64,000 nucleotides of DNA from the NCBI RefSeq assembly GCF_028282165.1, contig NZ_JANQIM010000018.1, positions 32,319-96,318 on the forward strand, in the 5' to 3' direction. Below are positions 9,173-16,428 of the stretch, piece by piece. The position numbers and the translations under genes are program-made. The notes beneath the pieces are model-generated. The model ran no database searches. It was not told the DNA's origin and saw only the letters and a list, made by a program, of their open reading frames with translations. Origin of the DNA: Winogradskyella sp. GTDB lineage: Bacteria; Bacteroidota; Bacteroidia; Flavobacteriales; Flavobacteriaceae. Numbering within the stretch: position 1 is the first letter of the stretch; every line of letters begins with the position of its first letter.

Positions 9173-9418
9173 TCAAATGAACCTTTTATTCCTAAAAGCA
9201 ATCCCAGATCCAGATTTTAGATAACGCTCAAAATCATAAGCGTTTTGCTTGCTTTCAAATTGAAAAAGGTTAACTAGTTTTAAAGGCAATCTACTTTTGG
9301 TATAGTGAACTTCTCTGTTATCATGTGCTATTAACCGTTTTTCAATATCTGTTGTGAAGCCGGTATAATAGGTGTTATCAGAACACTTTAAAATGTAGAC
9401 AGCGTAGGGTAATTTCAT
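9173..9418 (-). CDS. small GIY-YIG nuclease-domain protein
   Basis: An 81-residue protein beginning MKLPYAVYILKCSDNTYYTGFTTDIEKRL, i.e. a GIY-YIG core with VYI and YTG as the two hallmarks, the conserved Arg in IEKRL, and the C-terminal YLKSGSG of the UPF0213/YhbQ group. I chose the ATG at 9418. The reading frame stays open upstream to 9565, but that part translates a GC-rich palindromic intergenic repeat and is not part of the family. These single-domain proteins have no clear role in Bacteroidota. Confidence 0.8.
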   Translation of the reverse strand: MKLPYAVYILKCSDNTYYTGFTTDIEKRLIAHDNREVHYTKSRLPLKLVNLFQFESKQNAYDFERYLKSGSGIAFRNKRFI

Positions 9419-9451
9419 AGTTCGGGATTTGTTTAAAAATAAGGAATTTTG

Positions 9452-9500
9452 TGGACGAGCCCACCGTCTGCGTGTCGCTGAAGCTTTAGCGGAGGCACAA
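9452..9500. repeat. GC-rich palindromic intergenic repeat (REP-like)
   Basis: A GC-rich island in AT-rich DNA. It contains GTGG-acgagc-CCAC (9451-9464) and the near-palindrome CGCTGAAGCTTTAGCG (9476-9491). From memory, translated copies of a similar sequence recur as bogus N-terminal extensions in flavobacterial proteins, which suggests a dispersed element. I could not check copy number. Confidence 0.45.
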
Positions 9501-9583
9501 ACTCTCAAGATAGAGTTTATTAAAAAAATAATTATGTTTAAAACAAAAAAAGCTCTCTTTCGCACAAGGCTTCAGAGAGCGTA

Positions 9584-9978
9584 GGTGGAGTCGGAGGGAC
9601 TCGAACCCTCGTCCAAACAAGTAACCAAAGGGCTTTCTACACGCTTAGTTTTTATTTAATTTTAGACTGTAAACTGATTAAAAACGACCCATTTACAGCT
9701 TAGCTTCTAAATCTCGAAAGGGCATTGAAGCACTACCCATTCTTGGTTAATTTTTACGATGCCTCTTTATAAAACGCCACTAACCAAGGCTTTTTGGAGA
9801 CATTTAGCTTGCGCACCTTGTGCGCCGAGGCTAGAACTTACTATAATTCAGTTATTAAGCAGCTAAAGCGTAGTTATTCTCGCCGTTTAAAATTTGGTCT
9901 AGCCTTTTACGTGTTTCAAAACCATTACACGACGTGCTTACCATTTCATTAATCTCGCTGTCAAAACCAGTCGACCCC
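9584..9978 (-). ncRNA. ssrA: transfer-messenger RNA (tmRNA, ssrA)
   Basis: About 395 nt on the minus strand. The 5' end GGGGTCG (9978-9972) pairs with CGACTCC (9593-9587), with one G-U pair, to form the tRNA-like acceptor stem; the discriminator A and two encoded C follow. The T-arm GAGGGTTCGAGTCCCTC is adjacent. The tag reading frame at 9884-9855 encodes GENNYALAA followed by TAA, the tag type of Flavobacteria. tmRNA rescues stalled ribosomes with SmpB and marks the aborted peptide for proteolysis. Several pseudoknot stems can be drawn, for example GCGCAC / GTGCGC near 9813-9823. Small apparent reading frames across it are not genes. Confidence 0.95.
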
Positions 9979-10135
9979 AATCTTTTAAATGAAAAGGATG
10001 GCGAAGTTACAAAAAAAGTTGTGCAACCTCTTAAATCCAGTTATTTTCGTGCAAAAATTATTCCATTTTCAATATACGGTTTACAGTGTCAGTTTTCAGT
10101 CACTCAAAAAGCCATAAAAGATCAAACGAATCAAT

Positions 10136-11353
10136 ATGAGTATAAAATTCGCTATCATCAAAGAACGCAAAAACCCACCAGATAGACGTGTTGTCTTTTC
10201 ACCCGAAACCTTAGCAGAAGCAAGAAAACGATTTCCAAAAGCTGAATTTGTAGTTGAGTCTTCAGATATTAGAGTGTTTCCTGATGAAGCTTATGCCGAA
10301 TTAGGTTTCGAAGTTACTGACGATATTTCTGATGCTGATGTGATGATAGGTGTAAAAGAAGTCCCGATCGAAAACCTCATTCCAAATAAAAAGTACTTTT
10401 ACTTTTCGCACACTATAAAAAAGCAACCCTACAATCGAAAGCTATTGGTAGCCATGCTCGAAAAAAACATAGAGATGTACGATCATGAAACCATCGTTAA
10501 TGAAGCAGGATTTAGACTCATTGGTTTTGGACGTTATGCTGGTTTAGTAGGCGCCTATAATGGTTTTAGAGCATTAGGATTAAGAGATGGTTTATTCAAT
10601 TTGCCAAAAGCGGAAACCCTTTCGGACTTAAATGAGATGAAAGCTGAATTGGATAAGATCACTATTCCGAATATAAAAATACTCCTAACCGGATCAGGTA
10701 AAGTAGCTCGTGGAGCTAAAGAGATTTTAGATCATTTGGGTATTAAGGAAATCAGCGATGCTTTGTATTTAACCTCAGAATTCACTGAGCCCGTCTACGT
10801 TATGGCAGATGTTATGGAATACGCCAAGCGTATAGACGGTAAAGTTGGTAGTCAGTCTGAGTTTTTTAAAGACCCAACAGGTTATGAGAGTAATTTTATG
10901 GCCTATGCCAAACACACAGATTATTTTATTGCAGGTCATTTTTATGGTAATAATGCACCTTACTTCTTTACAAGGGAAGATGCCAAACATCCTGATTTTA
11001 GAATTAATCTAGTGGCAGATATCTCTTGTGATATCGATGGGCCTGTTGCTAGTACTATTCGTCCTTCGACCATTGCAGAACCCTTCTATGGTTACCATCC
11101 GCAAACCGAATCGGAAGTTGCTTTTGATGCCAAAGAGGCCATTACGGTTATGGCTGTTGATAACTTGCCTTGTGAATTGCCAAAAGATGCGAGTGAAGGG
11201 TTTGGAGAAACTTTTGTAGAGCATGTAATACCCGCATTTTTCAATGATGATGAAAAAGGTATTTTAGAGCGTTCACAAATTACTAACTCAAAGGGTGAAC
11301 TTACAAAACGCTTTAGTTATCTTCAGGATTATGTGGATGGTAAAGTATCATAA
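10136..11353 (+). CDS. saccharopine dehydrogenase-like NAD(P)-dependent oxidoreductase
   Basis: A 405-residue protein of the alanine dehydrogenase/PNT/saccharopine dehydrogenase (lysine-forming, LYS1-like) superfamily. The N-terminal block IIKERKNPPDRRVVFSPE is the substrate-side domain. GVKEVP (Lys74) and YFSHTIKKQ (His92) correspond in spacing to the catalytic Lys/His pair of yeast saccharopine dehydrogenase. The Rossmann motif GSGKVARG is at 186-193, and the C-terminal DISCDIDGPVAST block is also typical. It stands alone between ssrA and a convergent operon. A true role in lysine metabolism is unproven; many Bacteroidota carry this protein without an alpha-aminoadipate pathway. Confidence 0.85.
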   Translation: MSIKFAIIKERKNPPDRRVVFSPETLAEARKRFPKAEFVVESSDIRVFPDEAYAELGFEVTDDISDADVMIGVKEVPIENLIPNKKYFYFSHTIKKQPYNRKLLVAMLEKNIEMYDHETIVNEAGFRLIGFGRYAGLVGAYNGFRALGLRDGLFNLPKAETLSDLNEMKAELDKITIPNIKILLTGSGKVARGAKEILDHLGIKEISDALYLTSEFTEPVYVMADVMEYAKRIDGKVGSQSEFFKDPTGYESNFMAYAKHTDYFIAGHFYGNNAPYFFTREDAKHPDFRINLVADISCDIDGPVASTIRPSTIAEPFYGYHPQTESEVAFDAKEAITVMAVDNLPCELPKDASEGFGETFVEHVIPAFFNDDEKGILERSQITNSKGELTKRFSYLQDYVDGKVS

Positions 11354-11380
11354 TAGGTAGTATTTCCTAATTGAATAATA

Positions 11381-12016
11381 CTAGTTTTGTTGATAAAAAT
11401 CCTCAAAGCATTGCATTCCTATGGCACCACCAATGTAAGATAAAACCACTTTGTCTTTGTAGTATATGTTGTTACAGCCATCATTATGTCTTTTCAATTC
11501 ATCTTCACTTAGCTTATTTTTAAATATTTTATAGGAATAAACACCTAAACCATTAAAGCCATATTCTACTTCTATCGGTTTCCAGTTAGATATACCTATA
11601 CAGTTAGCAGATTCTAATTTTGCGTATAAGTTTCTGAATGTGTCGTTGGTCCAGTTTAGTTTTCTTTTTACTAGCTCAAATGAGTTGGTTTTTCCATTAT
11701 ACTTTCTTTCATATGTAGTTTGGGGTTCTTCAATGTAGTTGTCAATATCTAGATCCCATTTATGAAATAGTAGTTCATTTTCCTCAGAATTGTTTTCTTT
11801 TTCATAAACGACTAAGTCTATTCTATCGAAAGAATTATACCGTATTCTTACTATAAATTTTTTAGGTATAATGTCTTCAAAAAAACGTATTGCTTCGTGG
11901 ATTTGTCTTTCGTGCTTTTCATAGTTTTCTATTAAATCAGCTTTTCGTTTTGAATGTGAACAACCCGATGCTAAAACTGAGATAAGCACAGCACATAATA
12001 TTGATCTATAATTCAT
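11381..12016 (-). CDS. hypothetical lipoprotein
   Basis: The start at the ATG encoding MNYRSILCAVLISVLASGC gives a compact lipoprotein signal with lipobox LASGC. Two in-frame upstream ATG codons (12037, 12028) would lengthen it by at most seven residues. The mature part, about 190 residues, is rich in charged and aromatic residues and has Cys pairs (ANCIG, HNDGCNN, IGMQCFED) but no family I recognise. It overlaps the end of the DUF1361 gene by 11 bp and is the last gene of the operon that begins with the Coq4-like gene. Confidence 0.7.
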   Translation of the reverse strand: MNYRSILCAVLISVLASGCSHSKRKADLIENYEKHERQIHEAIRFFEDIIPKKFIVRIRYNSFDRIDLVVYEKENNSEENELLFHKWDLDIDNYIEEPQTTYERKYNGKTNSFELVKRKLNWTNDTFRNLYAKLESANCIGISNWKPIEVEYGFNGLGVYSYKIFKNKLSEDELKRHNDGCNNIYYKDKVVLSYIGGAIGMQCFEDFYQQN

Positions 12017-12683
12017 TTGTTCCATATTTTTTGTCAAATAATTGTTTGAATATCCAGTATCCGATCACCAAAAACCCACCAAAACATATGGTGAATAACC
12101 AAGCTTCAGAATGTTGAAAAGGAGAAATGATGATATGAATTATATCTAACATTAAGATTTTAGGATTACTAATAATTTCCCAAGAATTATAGCGTAAAAA
12201 TCGACCAAGATAAACACCAAATCCACAGAGAAAAAGAATACCAAGGGTCATTCTTCTCGTTGTAGCATCAGTAAATGTTGCAGTGATTAGCTTTTGCATA
12301 GTCATTAAAGAAAGGTAGAAGAGGAGCAAACCAGTTAAGGCAAAAGATAAAACGACCAATACGTCTAACCATATCAATGGATGATTACCTAATCTCAAAT
12401 GAATGAGATCGGTAATGATATAAGGCGCATTAGGTAAAAATGCTAACCAAACCAAAAACCAAAATCCTAATTTTAATTTACTAAGGGTTTCTTTCGAGCT
12501 AAGATACATGGTGATGGTATAGGGTATAATCGCTAAGAATACATTCCAGACCAAAAAGAGATAGAAGAACGACTTGCTTAGTTTTATCCTTAACATTAAA
12601 GCAAAAATACTGAAGCCTAGTGCTACTGTTACTAAAAGTAAATCCTTAAACTTTGACTGTATGAGTGTTTTTATGGTTTCCAT
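12006..12683 (-). CDS. DUF1361 integral membrane protein
   Basis: A 225-residue protein with about six to seven TM helices. The family core is NAPYIITDLIHL and a segment rich in small residues, LDVLVVLSFALTGLLLFYLSL, followed by LGILFLCGFGVYLGRFLRYNSWEI. These match DUF1361, a family of unknown role found in Bacteroidota and Firmicutes. The start overlaps the end of the DUF2809 gene by 38 bp, so the two are translated from one message. Confidence 0.85.
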   Translation of the reverse strand: METIKTLIQSKFKDLLLVTVALGFSIFALMLRIKLSKSFFYLFLVWNVFLAIIPYTITMYLSSKETLSKLKLGFWFLVWLAFLPNAPYIITDLIHLRLGNHPLIWLDVLVVLSFALTGLLLFYLSLMTMQKLITATFTDATTRRMTLGILFLCGFGVYLGRFLRYNSWEIISNPKILMLDIIHIIISPFQHSEAWLFTICFGGFLVIGYWIFKQLFDKKYGTNEL

Positions 12684-13044
12684 AGTAATGTTCTGTTATA
12701 AGTACTGTTAAAATTCCGAGTGTGTATGCAACAAGGTCACCAACCTGAAATGTACTTCCAAATATCAACTTAGCTGTAAGGCTATCATGTAAATTAAAGT
12801 AGGTTAAAAATGGTGTAAGCTGAAGCAACTCTATGCTATAAGCAATAAAGAGGACGACTAAAGCTGAGGCCCTCACACTCAAATTAGTGCATCCTCTAAA
12901 TATTGCATATAGTAAAATAACCACCAGATAATCACCAAAGGTGTAGCGGATGAATCCTGTTTTTATAATGAAAGCGATGGCCAATTCCATTAAGAAAATG
13001 GAATGTGCCAGGGTTAAATAGTATTTATTGAACTGTAGCTTCAT
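12646..13044 (-). CDS. DUF2809 membrane protein
   Basis: A 132-residue protein with four TM helices. The blocks YTFGDYLVVILLYAIFRG and SIELLQLTPFL plus VGDLVAYTLGILTV are characteristic of DUF2809, which resembles VanZ-like proteins in topology. It overlaps the SanA-like gene by 4 bp (ATGA arrangement) upstream and the DUF1361 gene by 38 bp downstream. The role is unknown. Confidence 0.85.
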   Translation of the reverse strand: MKLQFNKYYLTLAHSIFLMELAIAFIIKTGFIRYTFGDYLVVILLYAIFRGCTNLSVRASALVVLFIAYSIELLQLTPFLTYFNLHDSLTAKLIFGSTFQVGDLVAYTLGILTVLITEHYYGNHKNTHTVKV

Positions 13045-13655
13045 TGTATGGTGATTTTTTCTCCTAAAAATTTGGGTTGTACATTAAAAACTAAGTCTAA
13101 GCTAGCTTTAGAGCGCGCAAAGTATTCCCTAAGATGAGAATTGTGTACATCTTTGGCATTAAAGCCAACAGCTTTAATATTAAAATGATCTGCAATATAG
13201 ATGGCCCTTTGATTGTGAAACTTTTGGGAAATAAAAGTGATGGACGTTTGCCCAAAAATTTCTTTAGCTCTTATTACAGAGTCTAAAGTTCTAAAGCCAG
13301 CATAGTCCAAAAAGATTTTTTCTTTTGGAATTCCTTCGGCAATTAAGTCATTTTTAAAGTCAGACGGCTCATCATAATTCTTTCTGCTATTATCTCCACT
13401 GACTAAAATAAATTCTATTTTGCCGGCTTCATACAAGTTAACTGCTGCATCAATTCTGTATTTATAGAATAGATTGATATTTCCGTTTGCTGCGTACTTC
13501 CCTGTTCCTAAAACCAAACCTACTTTGTTTTTTGGAATTAAATTGACCTTGTCGAACACAAGATGTCGCGTTTTAAAACTTATCCAATGGTAGGTGATAA
13601 ATACGCCCAGGCCAATAAATACAATAATTAAGAAAATGATTTTTATTTTTTTCAT
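13041..13655 (-). CDS. SanA/YdcF-type DUF218 envelope protein
   Basis: A 204-residue protein with one N-terminal TM anchor (IIFLIIVFIGLGVFITYHW) and a DUF218 domain: VGLVLGTGKYAANGNINLFYKYRIDAAVNLYEAGK, ILVSGDNSRKNYDEP, and LDYAGFRTLDSVIRAKEIFG. This matches E. coli SanA, which affects envelope permeability to vancomycin at high temperature. It overlaps the Coq4-like gene by 4 bp and the DUF2809 gene by 4 bp. The domain would face the periplasm. The molecular activity of SanA proteins is not established. Confidence 0.88.
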   Translation of the reverse strand: MKKIKIIFLIIVFIGLGVFITYHWISFKTRHLVFDKVNLIPKNKVGLVLGTGKYAANGNINLFYKYRIDAAVNLYEAGKIEFILVSGDNSRKNYDEPSDFKNDLIAEGIPKEKIFLDYAGFRTLDSVIRAKEIFGQTSITFISQKFHNQRAIYIADHFNIKAVGFNAKDVHNSHLREYFARSKASLDLVFNVQPKFLGEKITIQ

Positions 13656-14170
13656 GATGTTTTTAGGTTAAGATGATGTAATGCTGATTTAGAAAAAATG
13701 GCCAATCTAAAGTCCTCAATAGATACGTTTAAAAGTTTTCTGTAATCGAAATGATGAAAGGGGTTGGCACGTTTTCCAGTCTTAAAGGATTTATAATAAT
13801 AGTCGTAGTAATCTGGAAGTATGGCGACTCCTAAAATAATGGCTCCGTATAGGTATGGACTGCGTTTGCCATTTCCATAACATAGGCATTGTAAGGCGAT
13901 TTCATCTTCAACTTTGGTGCTGTAACCGCAAAGCACATGGTAACAATCGTGACGCTCTACTTTTGGGATCAATTCAAAATTATTCTTATCCAAAAACTCT
14001 CCAAGATGTCTTCCAAATGTGGGTTTTGGAAGATTGAGCAAATCTGCTTTGGTAATATTCCAACCTTCATGATTTTTGAACATCGATGTATAGATACGTT
14101 GCGAATGCTCAAACAACCAAACGATAAGTTGTTTCCTAAAAGATCTAAAGGATTTAAATAGGCTGTTCAT
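13652..14170 (-). CDS. Coq4-like protein
   Basis: A 172-residue protein whose centre reads ERHDCYHVLCGYSTKVEDEIALQ. This contains the HDxxH-x11-E metal-binding signature of the Coq4 family, complete here. Further Coq4-like context is LGEFLDKNNFELIPK before the motif and an alanine/tyrosine-rich segment followed by YKSFKTGKRANPF after it. Coq4 organises ubiquinone biosynthesis in eukaryotes and has been linked to C1 oxidative decarboxylation. Flavobacteria normally make menaquinone, so a different substrate is likely. It is the first gene of a five-gene overlapping operon, preceded by the 19-bp inverted repeat at 14227. Confidence 0.82.
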   Translation of the reverse strand: MNSLFKSFRSFRKQLIVWLFEHSQRIYTSMFKNHEGWNITKADLLNLPKPTFGRHLGEFLDKNNFELIPKVERHDCYHVLCGYSTKVEDEIALQCLCYGNGKRSPYLYGAIILGVAILPDYYDYYYKSFKTGKRANPFHHFDYRKLLNVSIEDFRLAIFSKSALHHLNLKTS

Positions 14171-14226
14171 GGTAGATGGGTTTGATTTGGTTCAACGGCA
14201 ATTTTTTTATTTTATAATATTTAAAG

Positions 14227-14245
14227 TACTTTGTATTTCAAAGTA
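14227..14245. promoter_or_regulatory. operator-like inverted repeat, copy 1
   Basis: TACTTTGTATTTCAAAGTA: perfect 7-bp arms TACTTTG / CAAAGTA with a 5-bp spacer, 57 bp upstream of the Coq4-like start. The identical 19-mer in opposite orientation occurs at 15971-15989 in front of the membrane protein-wHTH-MpaB operon. The flanks AAAG and AAAGA on the plus strand are also shared. It is most likely the binding site of the wHTH protein encoded between the two copies. Confidence 0.75.
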
Positions 14246-14263
14246 AAAGATTAAAAAAATAGT

Positions 14264-15022
14264 TTATGTAATGTTCATACGTTTAATATCTTCTTTATAC
14301 GCTGGTGGTAATAACAGCTCTTTCAATAGCCAATCCATACGTAAGCTTCTAAAAACTTTGTAAACGGTAATAAACGGTTTCAATAGCGATAGACTTCTTA
14401 AGTTCAAAAGTTGTCTGACTCTTGCCGGTACTAAAAGGATTTGTGCTTCTAACAATAAATTGTATCTAACAAAACCTAAATGCTTTCTGTATTGTTTGTA
14501 AAGGTCTTTAGATAGTTTTCCATTGAGAAGGTTTTGTTGTAAATGTTGGTGTCTAATACCTTTAAATTTAGAGTAGGTGAGTGGTAACTGTTTTAATCCC
14601 ATTCGTCTTCCTACACTTACAAAAACATCGAGGATCTCTTGTTTCTCTTCCAAACTGAGCGGTCTTTGCAAAAGTTCATATGATCTTATGGAATAATCTA
14701 TAAGCATAAACAATACATCTTTGTAGGCCCACTCGGGAATCTTTTGTCCTCGTCTTTCTTCTACAGTAGCATGTATGGTAGTAATTTGGTCAATCGCTTT
14801 GAGCGCTGTATTTTTTTCTGAGAAGACAATTTTTTTTGCATAGTAAACAGTCGAGAACAAACGCCCTAAAGGATCTTTGGGGAGTTTACCCGTAAAATAC
14901 AACCAATCTACAGCTTTGTTAAGGGCAAATTCGGCCGAGGCACCTGCAAATACAAGTAATATGGTGTCGCTCTTGCCCCATATTTGTTTTACTATTGATG
15001 TGTCTTCTACAAAAGCAGCCAT
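14264..15022 (-). CDS. MpaB/Lcp-type (DUF2236) oxygenase-like protein
   Basis: A 252-residue protein of the MPAB_Lcp catalytic-domain family (DUF2236). The visible family blocks are LVFAGASAEFALNKAVDWLYFTGKLP, DPLGRLFSTVYYAKKIVF, IHATVEERRGQKIPEWAYKDVLFMLIDYSIRSYELLQRPLS, and VSVGRRMGLKQLP. Characterised members (mycophenolate MpaB, rubber oxygenase Lcp) are haem enzymes that cleave prenyl chains with O2. I do not clearly see the haem-ligand His in the W-V-H block I remember from Lcp-like proteins. It starts 4 bp after the wHTH gene, so it belongs to that operon. Confidence 0.78.
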   Translation of the reverse strand: MAAFVEDTSIVKQIWGKSDTILLVFAGASAEFALNKAVDWLYFTGKLPKDPLGRLFSTVYYAKKIVFSEKNTALKAIDQITTIHATVEERRGQKIPEWAYKDVLFMLIDYSIRSYELLQRPLSLEEKQEILDVFVSVGRRMGLKQLPLTYSKFKGIRHQHLQQNLLNGKLSKDLYKQYRKHLGFVRYNLLLEAQILLVPARVRQLLNLRSLSLLKPFITVYKVFRSLRMDWLLKELLLPPAYKEDIKRMNIT

Positions 15023-15026
15023 GTTT

Positions 15027-15320
15027 TTAGGTTTTTTTTATTAATTTTTCGAGGGCTTCGATATGTTTTTTAAACTCTTTTCTGCCGAGCTTGGTAGCAC
15101 TATATCGAGTATTTGGCTTGCGTCCTATAAATTGTTTTTCTACCAAAATATATTCTGCTTTTTCCAAAGCCTTGGTGTGGCTAGCCAAGTTACCATCAGT
15201 AGCACCTAACAATTCCTTTAAGGTGTTAAAATCGGCATATTCATTCACCATAAGAATAGACATAATACCCAGTCGTATTCTGTGATCAAAGAGTTTATTT
15301 ATGTTGGTGATGATGCTCAA
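15027..15320 (-). CDS. winged-helix transcriptional regulator (HTH_34 type)
   Basis: A 97-residue, one-domain wHTH protein. The pattern is FDHRIRLGIMSILMVNEYADFNTLKELLGATDGNLASHTKALEKAEYILVEKQFIGRKPNTRYSATKLGRKEFKKHIEALEKLI. The recognition helix is DGNLASHTKALEKA, the wing is KQFIGRKPNTRYSAT, and the C-terminal helix probably dimerises it. It fits the HTH_34 (ArsR/MarR-related) group of dimeric repressors that bind short inverted repeats. It sits between a membrane protein and the MpaB-like gene and probably autoregulates through the inverted repeat at 15971. Confidence 0.9.
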   Translation of the reverse strand: MSIITNINKLFDHRIRLGIMSILMVNEYADFNTLKELLGATDGNLASHTKALEKAEYILVEKQFIGRKPNTRYSATKLGRKEFKKHIEALEKLIKKT

Positions 15321-15349
15321 ATTTCAGTATTCAGTATTAGGTTTCGACT

Positions 15350-15961
15350 TCATTTTTTATCGTATTTAAAATGCATCCAAGTACCATATATGATATGCAT
15401 AATTCCAAAACCGATAACCCAAAGCCAGAACCCATAACCAGGATAATAGCTCGCAATGAGTCCTAGAACAATTTCAATATAGCCTAAATATTTAATATCA
15501 CCTATGCTATATTTTGAGGCACTGACCAAAGCTAAGCCATAGAAAATAAGCATTAATCCTCCTGTTTGTCCATACCTGCCTTGGCTTAAAATTATTAAAC
15601 AATAAATCCCTCCTACAACAAGTGGTACTAAAAAGTTAAAGAGTAATCGTTTAGAAGAATTATCCCAAATTTTTTCACCATTTTTCTTTGCTTTTCTTGT
15701 AGTAAGTATGATGCCTGTAACTGCACTAAGAAATGCCACCATAAGTAGTATAGATATGCAGGTCCAGAATACCCAACCATGGAAAATATACAAAATGCCA
15801 TCGCTATATGAAATAACCAACCAATAGGCAACTGCTGCACCAATTAGGGCATAGATACCAGCTAAGATGCCCGATAAACCGCTTAAGGAAATAAAACGCG
15901 AGGATTTATTCATTAAATGTTTAATCTCGCTGATGTCTTTTAGATAATCTTCGTTACTCAT
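15350..15961 (-). CDS. hypothetical six-TM membrane protein
   Basis: I start it at the ATG encoding MSNEDYLKDISEIKHLMNKSS. The open frame upstream runs through the operator and has only a TTG. The protein has 203 residues: a short soluble helix (DISEIKHLMNKSSRF), then about six TM segments, including LSGILAGIYALIGAAVAYWLVI, WVFWTCISILLMVAFLSAVTGIIL, LLFNFLVPLVVGGIYCLIIL and GFWLWVIGFGIMHIIYGTWM. The wHTH gene follows after 29 bp. Such membrane proteins paired with HTH_34 regulators may act as sensors or anchors, but this is inference. Confidence 0.75.
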   Translation of the reverse strand: MSNEDYLKDISEIKHLMNKSSRFISLSGLSGILAGIYALIGAAVAYWLVISYSDGILYIFHGWVFWTCISILLMVAFLSAVTGIILTTRKAKKNGEKIWDNSSKRLLFNFLVPLVVGGIYCLIILSQGRYGQTGGLMLIFYGLALVSASKYSIGDIKYLGYIEIVLGLIASYYPGYGFWLWVIGFGIMHIIYGTWMHFKYDKK

Positions 15962-15970
15962 AATTAAAAG

Positions 15971-15989
15971 TACTTTGAAATACAAAGTA
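15971..15989. promoter_or_regulatory. operator-like inverted repeat, copy 2
   Basis: On the minus strand this reads TACTTTGTATTTCAAAGTA, exactly as copy 1 reads on the plus strand. It ends 9 bp before the start codon at 15961. On the minus strand its left arm forms TTACTTTG, with TTTTG 20 nt upstream, so it probably overlaps the -10 region: a position suited to repression. Confidence 0.75.
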
Positions 15990-16071
15990 AAAGAAATTAT
16001 TTATATAACACAAAACAATTTTAGAGGATATTAACTAAATTTATAATCTAACTATTAAATCTTTCAACTTT

Positions 16072-16425
16072 ATGATTGGACTACTTTTAACAATAGCCAA
16101 CATTTCTGGTGGTATCTTACTTGGACTGGCCACTTTAGACAAATGGGATGGGGAGAGTAATTTTTTTAATAAAATTGCTGGTATTTTGGCACCTTTTCAA
16201 ACAGTTATTGGGGTTGCTTTAATCGTATTATCACTTATTAAGTTTAGAGTAAGTGTTCTTTTTAGTATAGTCAGTATCTTAGGGGGAATTTTACTTCTTA
16301 CTCATGTATTTGGGAAAGTACCAGCTTTAGAAACTAGTTTACGGAAATTATCTGCTTCACTAATGCCTTTTAAGGCCATTATAGGTATAGCGCTTATTGT
16401 TATTGGTATTTTAGGGTTGTTCTAG
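16072..16425 (+). CDS. hypothetical small membrane protein with internal duplication
   Basis: A 117-residue, very hydrophobic protein with four TM segments. The two halves resemble each other: FNKIAGILAPFQTVIGVALIVLSLI and LRKLSASLMPFKAIIGIALIVIGILGLF share the spacing of P-F-(Q/K)-(T/A)-(V/I)-IG-(V/I)-ALIV. This suggests duplication of a two-helix hairpin. No family is recognised. The next gene starts 3 bp downstream with TTG. Confidence 0.6.
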   Translation: MIGLLLTIANISGGILLGLATLDKWDGESNFFNKIAGILAPFQTVIGVALIVLSLIKFRVSVLFSIVSILGGILLLTHVFGKVPALETSLRKLSASLMPFKAIIGIALIVIGILGLF

Positions 16426-16428
16426 ATT

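Noticed and set aside
9419..9565. N-terminal extension of the GIY-YIG protein
   Set aside because: The residues derive from a palindromic repeat and the family starts at MKLPYAVYIL, so the extension was cut.
9934..10185. Open frame on the plus strand across the ssrA 5' region
   Set aside because: It lies antisense to the tmRNA gene and overlaps the start of the saccharopine-dehydrogenase-like gene in another frame; no protein family is visible.
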